A DNA stretch of 64,000 bases from Choristoneura fumiferana (lineage: Eukaryota; Arthropoda; Insecta; Lepidoptera; Tortricidae), in assembly GCF_025370935.1 (NCBI RefSeq), contig NC_133473.1, positions 143,453 through 207,452 of the forward strand. Direction: 5' to 3'. The notes beneath the pieces are model-generated. The model was not told the origin of the DNA, did not search any database, and saw only the letters and a program-made list of their open reading frames with translations. A program made the translations under genes and the position numbers. The stretch's first letter is position 1; each line of letters begins with the position of its first letter. This document shows positions 20,441-31,120 of the stretch, piece by piece.

Positions 20441-21920
20441 GCGTAATATCCATTCTGCTAAAGTCCATTCTTTATGCAAAACTAAATATGATGAGATTTA
20501 TCTTTCTGCCTTATATCTATTCGGGCATGTAAATAGTATTCTTATCAATGTTATATTACGTTAATATTCTGCTTAACAAAATGTTTTGTTAAATAAGGCG
20601 GAATACATGCAAAAAGGTAATTCGGTGTCATGACTCTTGGCTTTAAATATGTATTTTATATTAAATAATGCATAACAGCGTAAAAAGTTGTTTGCTTGAA
20701 ACGTTGCGCTAGACATTGGATCGCATTTACTCGTAACTTAGCGATGTTTGTTTGTCGTAATTTCCACAAACTGTCGGAAACTTTTGGCTGCAGTTGGAAG
20801 TGACGCTGAGGAACGAGTTGGTTTGTTTAGTGCTGTGTACTGTTGATGGGTGCTCGCAGCTCCGGGGCGAGTCTGGAGCTGCTCGGGATGGACGACTGCT
20901 TTCGGACTAGAGTTGTGCAAGTGTCTGTGTTTATAGTTAAACGTAGGAAGCACACAGTTGCTGTACCCGTGTGTGAGTCCATTGCAAAAACCATAACTCT
21001 AGCAATTCTAATATTTTACAAAATTGGTATTCCTAAGAGCACTTAATTCCTTAAAATTAGAAAAAAACCACGAGAACAATGGTATTTCTCAGGATAGAAA
21101 CTTGTGTGTCCTTCCCAGGGTTTTAAACTCTTTCCATACCAAATTACATCTAAATTGTTCAGTGGTTAAGCGTGGAAAAGTGCCTAACAGATACAGAGAC
21201 AGTTACTTTCGTATTTAGTAATACTATGAACGTATGGATAGGGAAGGAAAATTTAAGTTACACCCATCATAACGCAATCAAAAATTGCTATGTTCTTTAA
21301 TGTTATATGTAACCAGACATGCCATATCTCGTGCAATGAAAATGAAACGGATTAACTCTTCTTATTCTTCTTTTCACTGAAGATTTTCCTTTAATAATAA
21401 CAAATAAAACCAGTCGATAGCAGGTTGGGCTGACCCGTGGCAGTAATCCAATCAGCATGCAAATGCAGTGTACACAGCGTCGCGGCGTGGCCAGAGCTCT
21501 GGCACCACACGGGACACGTAGCCTACACTCAAATTTTAAGCGGACAAATGGCCAGTGTAACTTGGATCTTTATGTCTAAGACTTGATATGAAAACTGAAG
21601 CTCTTGCTATAATGGTAAAATAGGCATGACCAGTGTACGCAACAACATTCTCGCGTTGAAGTTAAATTACGTTACGGCTACAAATGACCAGAATAACAAG
21701 GTCCTTGGTTAGTAGATGACTGTGAGTGGTCAGGGTTGTTGTTATACTGGTTGCGAAAGCTCACTCGATTAGCTTGTGAGGTGCCGTGACGTCAGTTCAA
21801 CAATTCAATGGACTCCGTTATTTATATGAGCCATTTGTTTGTTCATAGAGAGCTAGCTTTGTCTCGCAGTTTTGCTTCCGTTGAAGAATAAATAAGTTTT
21901 TGGTAAAAAAAAACATTTTT
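20441..21920. other. Anonymous sequence, no feature seen
   Basis: Short frames only (20738-21218, 21818-22048). No repeat family recognised between the SINE B and the family D element. Confidence 0.4.
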
Positions 21921-21923
21921 AAT

Positions 21924-22208
21924 ACAAGCTTTTTCTGGTGACTGTACTTTTTGTTGACTGTACTTGCATTGCCACCCAAACTACATTTGCATACCAAATT
22001 TAATGTCGATGCCATTAACCGTTGAAGAGTTCCATCCTGCGGAGACAATTCTGACCGGACTACCAGTAGGTAAGTATACCAAATTTCAAGTCAATCCAAC
22101 TTTATGTTGGTCGAATTTAACTTGCAAGATTTGATTACAGACAGACAAACATACAGACAGAGACAGACAGACAGACAATGGGACAGGTGAAACTAAGTAA
22201 AAGCTTGT
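21924..22208 (+). mobile_element. Family D element with short inverted termini
   Basis: Starts ACAAGCTTTTTCTGG and ends AAAAGCTTGT, giving a 10-bp inverted terminus (ACAAGCTTTT). The internal order matches 46053-46373, including the (CAGA)n stretch and GGGACAGGTGAAACTAA just before the end. Non-coding, presumably non-autonomous. Superfamily unknown. Confidence 0.7.
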
Positions 22209-23789
22209 AAAAAAAACCTAGCTTCCGTAAGAATTTAGAAAAATCGCTTTCCTCGAGGAATATGTCTGCCATATTTCAAATATTTCGCTTCAGCAATTTA
22301 AGTTAGTAAGAAAGCGATCGTATCCTGACAAGCAGTACTTAATAGTACATTACTGTAGGGGGTTCCCGGCCAAGCAGATATAGGCGCGCTGAATGAAACA
22401 AAAGACGGTCGCATTGCCGGCCAGCGGTTTGCAAAGTTGTATGAAATCTCTGCAGGCCGCTGGAGTGACCGCGCGCACGCAGCTGAGCCACAGCGACTGC
22501 AGCGCGATACTTCTCAGCCTATTATTTGTAACACAACGTCAATATTTCATATCATGTTTGAGAAAACAACATTAAGATGTGAGAACTCTTCTTGGACCTA
22601 GAGTCTAAATAGTTGACTACATTGCATTTAGCACTTATCATAGCTACTACCCTAGGTAGAGCTGTCTCGGAAAGTTCGAGCTGTCACATGTAATTGAATG
22701 GGTATCGAGAGTGACTGAAATTAAATATAGAAAAGCATAAAAATAAAGGCGACGTTAAACAAACACACGCCCTGCAACTTGTCACGACAACATAATGCTC
22801 TTTGGCTAATTCTATTCACTGTTTACTCCGACAATCCCCAGCTTGCTAATAGGAAATGAAAACAAAAATAAATTCCCTCCAACTCCGCACTTTATTACAT
22901 TCATTTATTATTTAAACAAAACAATTCAGTAAAAGTCAATCCACGTAGGGGAAACTCGAATGTGGGGCGCGAATAATAGTTGTCACAGAACACTAATCAG
23001 AGTGACAAGGGGGGGGGGGGGGAGTTGGCGTGACACGCTAAATACTACACCATTACCGACCGCGGTGTGAGCAGGATTTTCACAATACGAAAATCATCCG
23101 AGTGGCTGTACACTGCGGGGCTACCAAACTAGTATGACGCTGTGGCTAATTCAAGACCCGCAATGTATTGATACGTGGATGATTTTGCTCCCAACGTGAA
23201 AACCCCGTTTGCTCGACGAAGAGAGTAAAGATGAATTGCCTGGACATAATGTGCGTGCAATGTTTTGTGTCGGCAGCGCTCCAGTATTTAACAGCAGGAC
23301 ACTTAGAGCTTCAAAGCGGTTTGCTTGGTTAAATACAATCGATCTCGGGGTTACCAAACTAGTATGGCGGAAAAGTTGGAAGCACTTTAACGGGTTAGTA
23401 AATAAAAGTAATTTCAGCATAGTGTGCTTAGTTAGACCTTAAATGAAGTTTTAAATTCTGGCGGGGCCTTGTTTCGCCCAAATTAATATTAATGTTTGTT
23501 TGAAAGCGATGGGTAATTTTTGCCAAATGCCCGACGCCCGACGCCATCATCAGGCAATCTGACTTCATTAATTAGCTATAAGCCGTAATGCTGGCTAGAA
23601 ACTAATTAGCAGCCCCGATTCTTCTCCATTGTTGCAATATTTTGCTAATTTTTTTTTCAGAGTTTATTACAATTAAGCGAATTACTAATTAACGGTTAAT
23701 CACATTATACATATTTTCTACGTGAAGTAGACCGCGACCTTTGCAACACAAATTAAGAATAGACAGAGGTCCCTACATTAGGTAAGTAA
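22209..23789. other. Anonymous sequence with a 14-G run
   Basis: A run of 14 G lies at 23009-23022. A 22-bp motif GGGGYTACCAAACTAGTATG occurs near 23117 and 23348. A plus-strand frame at 23209-23442 (77 codons) and its minus-strand shadow have no recognisable domain. Confidence 0.4.
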
Positions 23790-23890
23790 ATAGGCCGCAA
23801 ACAGCTCTATTACATGTCACTTTTTATACTACCAGCACTTTCGGAAAGACCGTAATTGCCAAGAAGAATGCAAAGCAAGAAACTGACTAT
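23790..23890 (-). repeat. Family F1 LINE fragment
   Basis: AAATAGGCCGCAAACAGC, CTACCAGCACTTTCGGAAAG and TTGCCAAGAAGAATGCAAAG match the 11.74-kb LINE 3' end. Confidence 0.7.
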
Positions 23891-24352
23891 AACGTAATTT
23901 TTTTTAACAATACTAAACTTCTTGTTTGCCAATCTACGAGTAAAAGGTTGCCTCCACGCCACCGATAGATGCCTACGTAAAATAAAATAAACATTTGGTA
24001 AAATAGCTATTTCTCGTCACCGGAAAGCGCAGTCTCCTTCGCTGGCAGTAACTACATCGCCGCCACCGGCAACCAACAAAGGCTACTTCCCGCCGATAGC
24101 ATCGCGGCTGTAAAATAATAGAAATAAAACTGTGGCGACCCGCCGTATCGGGCGGAAACGGAAACCAACCCCTTAGAGTGCGCTTCTATTGGCGCGACGG
24201 GACGTGAATTCACCAATCTCACTAGTTAAAATCGCGGAAAAAGAAAACTAGACTTTTTTTAAAATAAAACTGACCGTGATTGATCCCTATCTCACCTGAT
24301 TTAAAGTGAAGATAAGGCCAAAGCTTTATCTCACTGGTTCAGTAACTTAGAA
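23891..24352. other. Anonymous sequence, no feature seen
   Basis: A GC-richer patch (24050-24210) shows no frame or repeat I recognise. Confidence 0.4.
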
Positions 24353-24353
24353 T

Positions 24354-24492
24354 ATCATCATCATCATGTCAGCAGAAAGACGTCCACTGCTGGACATAGG
24401 CCTCCCCTAAGGCTCTCCACTCAGACCGGTCTTGTGCTTTCCGCATCCACCGCGATCCCGCGATCTTAACCAAGTCGTCGCTCCACCTAGAA
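24354..24492 (-). pseudogene. RTE LINE extreme 3' end
   Basis: ATCATCATCATCATGTCAGC, AAAGACGTCCACTGCTGGAC, CCGGTCTTGTGCTTTCCGCA and CGATCTTAACCAAGTCGTCG encode, on the minus strand, the RTE end (DDLVKIAGSRWMRKAQDR...). It stops where the 2.9-kb element at 24496 begins. Confidence 0.85.
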
Positions 24493-25235
24493 TATATTCG
24501 ATGGTGGAAGTCTCAATTGGCGTAAGGGACAAAATACCGAAAATCATTTTTAAACATAAAAAATTAGAGTTTTTTTTTCTCTGTCGATTGGTAGTATTCA
24601 AGTTACGATACGCCCCTTACTTTTGCTGTTATCAACATTTATTATTTAAAATAAAATAGCTTAAGGGACATGATATAAAATATTTGAGCTGAAAAATGGC
24701 GTAAATGTTTTATTTTTTTAATATTTGGGTCGTAAGGGGCTGTGGCAGTCTCATATGTCCTTTACGACTCGGCTCATGTCTTTAAAAAAAAACCAACAAA
24801 TGTAATAAAAGGGCGTATGGGTCAATTATTGATTCATTGCCCTTACACCCCAACATTTACTAACGAATAAGATAAAAAAGCAAGAAATTGTTGGGCGTAA
24901 CCTTACCGCCTGTACCTATTTCTTGTACCTAACATCAAAATACTAACGCGTCTACCTACCTTCCACGCGCCGAGCGTTTGCGCATTGCACATTCGGTCAG
25001 TCGTGCCAGACACGTCAAACACGGAGGACGTATTTGATTGCCTACGTTTGTTCTTTGTCAACGCGCGTATTTTTTTATAAGATGCCAAAAGCAAAACAAA
25101 AAAAGAAGATTAAGTTGATGGATCCCCTAATGGCTTGACGTCGAACTAACATTTCCGTAATGGAATTTCAGTCAAGGATGTCTAGGTAAATTTCTCTTAG
25201 CTACTTTGTTTATTTAAAGCTGTCCTGACATATCC

Positions 25236-25292
25236 TAATAAAGGAAGCCTGTGCCCAGCAGTGGGACGTATATAGGCCGAGATGATGATGCA
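25236..25292 (+). repeat. SINE family A tail fragment
   Basis: GTGCCCAGCAGTGGGACGTA followed by TATAGGC and GATGATGATG is the last ~55 bp of SINE A. Confidence 0.8.
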
Positions 25293-25377
25293 TACATAAT
25301 AGGCCTGTATAATTAATTATGTATGTTGAGGGTTAAAAATGGTATAATCGGAACAGCAATTTGTAAAATAAGAAATA

Positions 25378-25640
25378 CTTTTATGGGCGTAAGGGGTATA
25401 AAAAGCAAGCGCTAGAGTAAATTGTCGGTCGTAAGGGGCAGTAGCAAACAGACATTTAAAAAAAAGGTGTAATTGGTACGTCGTAAGGGGCATTAAACAA
25501 CAGCAACTTATAAAATAAGGAATACTCTTATGGGCGTAAGGGACATCAAAAGCTAAAACTAGAGTAAATTGTTAGTCGTAAGGGACAGTAACAAACAGAA
25601 ATTTTAAAAATTGAGGTTACTTTATGGGTGTAAGGGGCAC
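25378..25640. repeat. ~147-bp tandem duplication of motif-bearing unit
   Basis: TTATGGGCGTAAGGGGTATA...AGAGTAAATTGT...GTCGTAAGGGGCAG recurs 147 bp later as TTATGGGCGTAAGGGACATC...AGAGTAAATTGT...GTCGTAAGGGACAG. The three motif starts at 25385, 25427 and 25480 reappear at 25532, 25575 and 25626. Confidence 0.85.
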
Positions 25641-25756
25641 TTAAAGTAAAATACCTTGCTTGCTTCTTTTAGTTCATTAAAATACCTTGTTAATGTTAGG
25701 TCGTAGGAGGCATCAAAACAGATGGTTTTTAGAACTTGTAGTGATTGAAACAACAA

Positions 25757-26186
25757 CTCAAGCAAGCATACTCCCAAATGTGCAAGAAATAGTGCAAGCA
25801 AGCGTGCAAGAAAGCATGCAAGCAAGCATGCAAGCAAGCAAGCAAGCATGTAAGCAACCACCTAAACAAGCTTGCAAGTGAGCATGCAATTTTATTGGCC
25901 TGGGTTAGATGAACATCGCGGGTTACCCATGCCGCGATGACCGGTCTATGGTATCTCCTCCAGCGCTCATGAAGCGGGCTGGCGTCCCACTCCCTCACAG
26001 CTGCAATCAGTGTGTTAGAGGAAGCATAAATAGTGCAAGCATGCATGCAAGCAAGCGTGAAGCCAGAAGGCAAGCATGCATGCAAACAACAAATCAAGCA
26101 AGAATACTCCCAAATGTGCAAGAAATAGTGCAAGCAAGCATGCAAGCAAGCAAGCAAGCATGTAAGCAATAATGCAAGCAAGCAGA
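25757..26186. repeat. Two directly repeated CAAG-rich arrays
   Basis: Arrays at 25757-25880 and 26034-26186 both contain ATACTCCCAAATGTGCAAGA then AATAGTGCAAGCAAGC and GCATGTAAGCAA. A ~150-bp unrelated segment separates them. They encode lysine/glutamine-rich frames on plus and cysteine/leucine-rich frames on minus by composition only. Confidence 0.85.
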
Positions 26187-26289
26187 GTTAGTACGCCAGT
26201 GGTGGTAGTGAAAATCATTTCATCATCATCGTCATCAACAACATCATCAGTTCGTTTATCGCTACCCCCCGGAACTATGCTATTTTCCG

Positions 26290-26775
26290 GGATACTTATT
26301 TACTTGGCGATTTTTAACAGCTGCAATATCTTCCTTAATCCTCTCAGCTATAAACAAACAAGTCAGCCATAGCCGAGCATTTGTTGGAGTCAGGACCAAA
26401 CCACTGGATTGAGCTTTACAATCCCAAAATTCTGTCCACGGAACGTCATTTCTACTCAAGAATGGTACGTGAAGCAGTTGAAATAAAAAAGCATAAAAAT
26501 GTCAACCGGGACGATGGATATAAGCTTTCATCTTCATGGAATCCTGTTATTAATAAGTGTCGACGTCGGGATGAGTGTTGTGAGTCGGTGTGATGGGGTG
26601 ACAAATAAAAATCACCAAGTGCGGGTAGTTCGTGATACGAGTGCTGGTACTATTAGTGATCAAGTGCGGGTAGTTCGAAGGACTCGCGCTGCTAGGCAGA
26701 CTTGACACCCCACACTTCAGTCCATTCGTGACCACGGCCACTGCAATGTTGCCGAAACGTCGAGGTAAATATTAC
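26290..26775 (+). pseudogene. Penelope-like element, 3' end of GIY-YIG endonuclease ORF, internally inverted
   Basis: From 26357 the plus strand reads QVSHSRAF..., and in frame from 26381 MLESGPNHWIELYNPKILST, MVREAVEIKKHKN and DGYKLSSSWNPVINK, the C-terminal tail of a Penelope-like polyprotein. The immediately preceding ~45 bp (TTACTTGGCGATTTTTAACA...) is the reverse complement of the next-upstream endonuclease segment seen uninverted at 63640-63700. The two halves of the domain thus face each other. A 3' non-coding tail follows with GCCGAAACGTCGAGGTAA. Non-functional relic. Confidence 0.82.
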
Positions 26776-27372
26776 TCGTGTGTGTTAGCGTGATAAGTCC
26801 CGTTGGTGGTATTTTGACTATGAGTGAGAATCACGAAAGTTTAAAACGTTATAAAATTTATTTGAGTTTTATTTAACTTTTAACTTATAATGTCCATTTA
26901 AAGAAAATCATACAAATTACATATTTTTTAAGGGGACGTGCAAAATTATGGCTTTTGCGCGTTATTTTAAATAATTAAAGTGGTTCTTTGAGTTAATTCA
27001 CTATTTTTTTTAATTTTTCTACAGGAACTTACGTCCAAATATGTAGCAAATAAAATATAAAATGTCCTATAAGACCAAAAATCGGTTACTACATTATTTA
27101 TTTATTAACGGTTTATGGGTGTAAGGGGCTATGACACCCGTATGTCACGGGCGTAAGGGACAGCTATTTTTCTTATTAAGCTTTTTACGAAAATGTCTAT
27201 AGTTTCACGTTGAAAAGCAAGAGAATTCATGATTTAACGTAATTATAACGTCCTGCTAAGTTAAACATTAACAATGCTGTGAGGGTTTGAAAATTACCAA
27301 AAACTTCTTTTCGCTCTCCTGAAAAGTAGCATTTTGTCCCTTACGTCAATTGAGACTTCCACCATCGAATAG

Positions 27373-27545
27373 TGTCATGATTATCAATCGAAAGCCGTCC
27401 ACTGCTGTACAAAGTGAAGAGTCTTCTCCAATGGGTTCTACAACGATCAGTCTTGCGCTGCCCGTATCCAACTGATTCATGCCGCTCTTACCGGGTCTTC
27501 GTCTCGTTGGGGGCCTTCCCATGCTACGTATTTCTATTACAACAA
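27373..27545 (-). pseudogene. RTE LINE 3' end, second variant
   Basis: CGAAAGCCGTCCACTGCTGT, CAGTCTTGCGCTGCCCG and TCGTTGGGGGCCTTCCCATG correspond on the minus strand to the RTE C-terminus (SMGRPPTRRRP...). More diverged than the other RTE copies. It starts immediately next to the 2.9-kb element. Confidence 0.65.
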
Positions 27546-27602
27546 AACACAAACCCGAAGAACCAATCAACAAACATTTGTTTGACGACGACGATGACCT
27601 CT

Positions 27603-27825
27603 TGACGACGAAACCACGTGGTTAGACAACCTGACTGTGAAGTTTAAAGTCCCGGATTCAATCCCCGGCCGGGGCAGATAATTGTATAAATAGTACGAAA
27701 GGTTGTTCTCGGGTCTTGTTTATTTATCCGTTGCCTAAATAGCTTCCATAATGCAAGCTTGCTTAGTTTGGGACTAGGTCAATTGGTGTCAATTATGTCC
27801 CATTATATTGATATTTACTCTTCAC
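27603..27825 (+). mobile_element. SINE family B, diverged
   Basis: GTGGTTAGACAACCTGACTG, CGGCCGGGGCAGATAATTGT, TTGTTCTCGGGTCTTG, TTGGGACTAGGTCAATTGGTG. It lacks part of the central region. Confidence 0.82.
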
Positions 27826-29090
27826 GCGTTGTATTAATAAAACCGCACCCTTACCCACCCCATAGACATTGTGAACAATTTCAATTCCATATCACATCAC
27901 GCGGCGCTGGACACTACGCCGGGGCATTAAAATGGCTGTTTTATATTAAAGTTACGTGCGATTTACGTGATACTTTGTTATAATAAACTGGTTATAGTAT
28001 GGCTGTAACAAGAAGATTTAGTGCCCATACAGTGATAAGTACTTTGTTGCGGGTGAGACGGCTACAGACTGGCCCAAAATTTGTGACGGAAACTCTTTGG
28101 CTACCATACAGGGGGAGTTCTACGGAACTTTGGCAGATTCTTCTTAAACTTCAGAGCTGCGTTTGTATTGTTCGGGTAACCGCCATTTTGCTCCAATCGG
28201 TCTTAGGTTAAAGAAAACTTCTATTTTTAGTTCTATTGATAGCTTTTACTCGCAGATGAGATTGAGAGATGATAATTAAGTCTGAAATTTGAACTGAGTT
28301 TAATATAGGAAGACACGAGTGATTAAAGTTTACATTTCATATCTTTCTAGAAAAATAAAATTTAGTATCGACTTTCTATGATCTTTGTATAATAATGACG
28401 TCATGTGACACGTCGGATTTCTCTGTCTAATTGATAATTTAAAACGCACGTTCGTATGTTTTTAACATTTAAAAAATTCCTCCCAATCTTGTTTATCAGG
28501 TAATAATGACATTTATGAACAAATAAAAAAAATCCTTGCATATTCCTAACTATTCTACGTCTTATTTTAGACTCCCTTTTAAACAGTTCAAATAAAGTTA
28601 ATTTCACTAAAGCATTAGTGGCCTAACTCTTCCTTTTTAAAAGACATCTAATCAAAAAATCATTTTAATTCACTTAAAAAACGGTAAAAAAGTACATAAT
28701 GTTCTTAATTTATGATAGTTTTTGACTAAATCTATTAATGAGCTGAGTCACATGAGGAAGTTAATTAAAAAAACACATTTTAGAAGGCTGCCGAAGGCTC
28801 CTCGCTATCAAAACATTTGTCTTCGCTGTCAACAAAAGGTCCTTAAATTGTTCAATTCTAAGCGTCGCGTAAATAAATTACACCCTCTGGTTAATTTTGC
28901 CGCCATTGAGGCGTTATCGCCCCATACAGAGCCATTGTTCGACTCTAATAACGCCCGCAACCTGATACTCTTGTCGGGGTCGGAGGACCGCAAGCCCTTC
29001 GAGGAATTCATACGTGAATGCGGGCTCCCAAAGTGTGGGGCATAGTTCCAACTTATAACTATTGAAAACGTTTAAGATATAAAAAAAATA
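27826..29090. other. Anonymous sequence; orphan frame at 28722
   Basis: Apart from the open frame at 28722-29045 (separate entry) nothing is recognisable. The sequence is AT-rich. Confidence 0.4.
28722..29045 (+). CDS. Unrecognised 107-codon open frame
   Basis: ATG to TAG. The N-terminal half is basic (MRKLIKKTHFRRLPKAPRYQ, with CLRCQQK) and the C-terminal half mixed (NLILLSGSEDRKPFEEFI). The composition is more protein-like than neighbouring frames, but I recognise no family, splice sites or repeats. An antisense frame overlaps. It could be chance or a relic. Confidence 0.15.
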   Translation: MTKSINELSHMRKLIKKTHFRRLPKAPRYQNICLRCQQKVLKLFNSKRRVNKLHPLVNFAAIEALSPHTEPLFDSNNARNLILLSGSEDRKPFEEFIRECGLPKCGA

Positions 29091-29245
29091 CAGACGAATT
29101 GAGAACCTCCTCCTTTTTTGAAGTCGGTTGAAAAAAAAGAAAACGAATTGTCTGTAGACAAAAAAAAGAAAGAAAAGAAAATACATTTTATTCACAACCA
29201 CACCAGGAACAACAATATTTTTACAAATACATAGACAACACGAAG
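29091..29245. repeat. Repeat ends: AACCTCCTCC motif and reverse-complemented LINE tail
   Basis: ATTGAGAACCTCCTCCTTTT followed by GAAGTCGGTTGAAA recurs (inverted) at 44460 and (plus) at 50580. GAAAGAAAAGAAAATACATT followed by TTATTCACAACCACACCAGG looks like a minus-strand LINE 3' end. Confidence 0.45.
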
Positions 29246-30715
29246 GATAAAAGAGAGAGTGTTTCATTGTAGTTGCGAATTAGATACTGTGATACAAATT
29301 ATGGGACCATGACAATTTGAAATTTACTCGTAGTAAATTAGTGAATATGGCAATGAAATTTAGGTGTAATTACAAAACAGCATTGCACCATTGCAAAACA
29401 AATATCGGAATGCGCTACCACACATGTAAGTCAAAATTTCTAATTGTGTGCGTCTACTAATCAGTTTTAAGTTAAATTTTGATTTCTACTTAGAATAACA
29501 TAAATAATATTTGTATGTTTCCTTCATGCAACGTTGATAAGTCCACGATGTAATTTGTTTAGATTATGACTTAAACTCACATCTTTTTTGAAAAAGGTTA
29601 GTGGTTCCTACACTAACTAGACACAACCTGTTTCGTAGATAAATCTAGAAACGATTTATCACTGTATGGCGCGAAAAGTAGACAAAGAAGACGTGACGAT
29701 AGAATGCAATTAACACGGAATTAGATCTGTGAAGTATTTACGTTAACGATTCGCAGGGTTCCCCAGTAGTAATACTCGTAGTAAGAAAGGGCTAAGAGGC
29801 AACTTGCCGCAAAGTCCCATAACTCAATCACGAGTACCCTATCGAGGGCCTTAAGTCAGTATTGCTATTGCCGCATCTTTGATAGTGCCACATTATGATT
29901 AACTGTTTCCTCTAACCGCGTGAACAAGCGACAAATTATAAATTAAACTTAAATAACGTCGCGGTTCTCGTTGCTTGTAGGCGAGTGGCTACATACGTAT
30001 ATTATAATAATGTATTACATTACATTTAGGTACGTCTAGGTAGGTACGATAATTTCCAACGAATTTCCAGCCAAGGTAATTTTCGTAATTTTAAATAGTA
30101 GTGAGAGCTAATAATTCGCACATTCCAAATAATGTACCATGCTGTAGCACTTTAAACATATCATTTATAAAAAAATATATTATTATATGTTTAGTAACTT
30201 GAACTTCAACAGTCGGGACCCATTACTGCAACTTTTTAAGCTGATCGCGTTTTTGAATGGGTCCCATCTGTTTAAGTTTAAATTAGTTAACAGAGGTTTA
30301 ACTAATTATCAGGCTTGTTGTTACCTTAAAAATACCTTGATACAGTTGGTTTTTTTAATTTTTCAATCGAAAAAAAATTCTAGATACATGACTCATGGCC
30401 TCATGGCCTACCCCATAAGACCAGTAAGAATGAAAATATGACTCTACAGTGCACTAGGTAAACTTATTCGTCATTGCAACAAAACTGAACTCAGTAGAAT
30501 GAAGAAAATAAATCACAGAGAAGCAAAAACGATTGAACATACGAAGTGCATTACGGCGGTAGCAGTTAAAAGCAATACCAAACCAGAAACCAGCCGCAAA
30601 GTGCACACACGTGCAACCTGTAGCACTCAATAATAGTCACAAACAGGCTTCATAATAGAGGGAAATCAAAAAGGACTCCCAGCGCGAATAGTGCAGTTAA
30701 TAAAATAACAACTGT
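29246..30715. other. Anonymous AT-rich sequence, no feature seen
   Basis: One plus-strand frame at 30187-30441 without recognisable content. Nothing else. Confidence 0.4.
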
Positions 30716-30900
30716 AATTCAATACAATCCAATGACTTATTGAATGCCACAATTAGGTAGCAGCGCAGAAAAACAGAGGTACTTAGAGAAATATTTCCAA
30801 GGTATTTCCAATAGGCAGCCTTATCGCTTCAGAGTTCAGAGTGATTTTTTCAGGCAATCTTTACAATAGAGAGAAGTAAGGCATAGATTTTAGCAGTCAA
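30716..30900 (-). mobile_element. LINE 3' end, family T (TATTG tail), diverged
   Basis: CAATACAATCCAATGACTTA and CAGCCTTATCGCTTCAGAG then CTTTACAATAGAGAGAAGTAAGGC match the better copy at 55250-55450 in order. The TACAAT run is the complement of a TATTG tail. Confidence 0.65.
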
Positions 30901-30954
30901 TTATCGACCGTATAAATCCTACTACATAATATAAATATATGCACTCGTATGTAC

Positions 30955-31120
30955 GTATAATGGGCGTGAACGGTGGGCAGACCGCCGGGCCGTTGGTCGG
31001 ATGACATCTGGAAGTCGGCTGGTAAGCTGTGGATGAGACTGGCACAGGACCGGGCAAAGTGGCGTGTCAATAAAGCTCAGCAGTGGGGAATCCGGGCTAA
31101 TTTGATTGATTGAATATTAT
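30955..31120 (+). pseudogene. RTE-like LINE 3' end with TGAT tail
   Basis: CGCCGGGCCGTTGGTCGGAT, CTGGCACAGGACCGGGCAAA and GTGGCGTGTCAATAAAGC read approximately GRWSDDIWKSAGKLWMRLAQ then DRAKWR, ending TTTGATTGATTGA. It parallels the RTE C-terminus but with a different tail; a second copy lies at 58780-58890. Confidence 0.7.

Larger units (their letters stand above)
24496..27370. mobile_element. 2.9-kb inverted-repeat element with dispersed CGTAAGGG motifs
   Basis: The left end ATTCGATGGTGGAAGTCTCA (24496 onward) continues ATTGGCGTAAGGGACAAAAT. The right end, complemented from 27370, is the same 40 bp with one substitution. The GGCGTAAGGGAC motif in the terminal repeat recurs about 17 times inside on both strands, e.g. 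minus at 24611 and 24839, and plus at 24729, 25385, 25427, 25480, 25532, 25575, 25626, 27117 and 27149. No transposase frame is visible. Inside lie a SINE A tail, two CAAG arrays and a rearranged Penelope fragment. RTE 3' ends flank both sides. No target duplication is evident. Superfamily unassigned. Confidence 0.75.

Noticed and set aside
25622..26218. Leucine/cysteine-rich membrane-like proteins on the minus strand
   Set aside because: They come from CAAG microsatellite translation and are mirrored by lysine/glutamine frames on the other strand.
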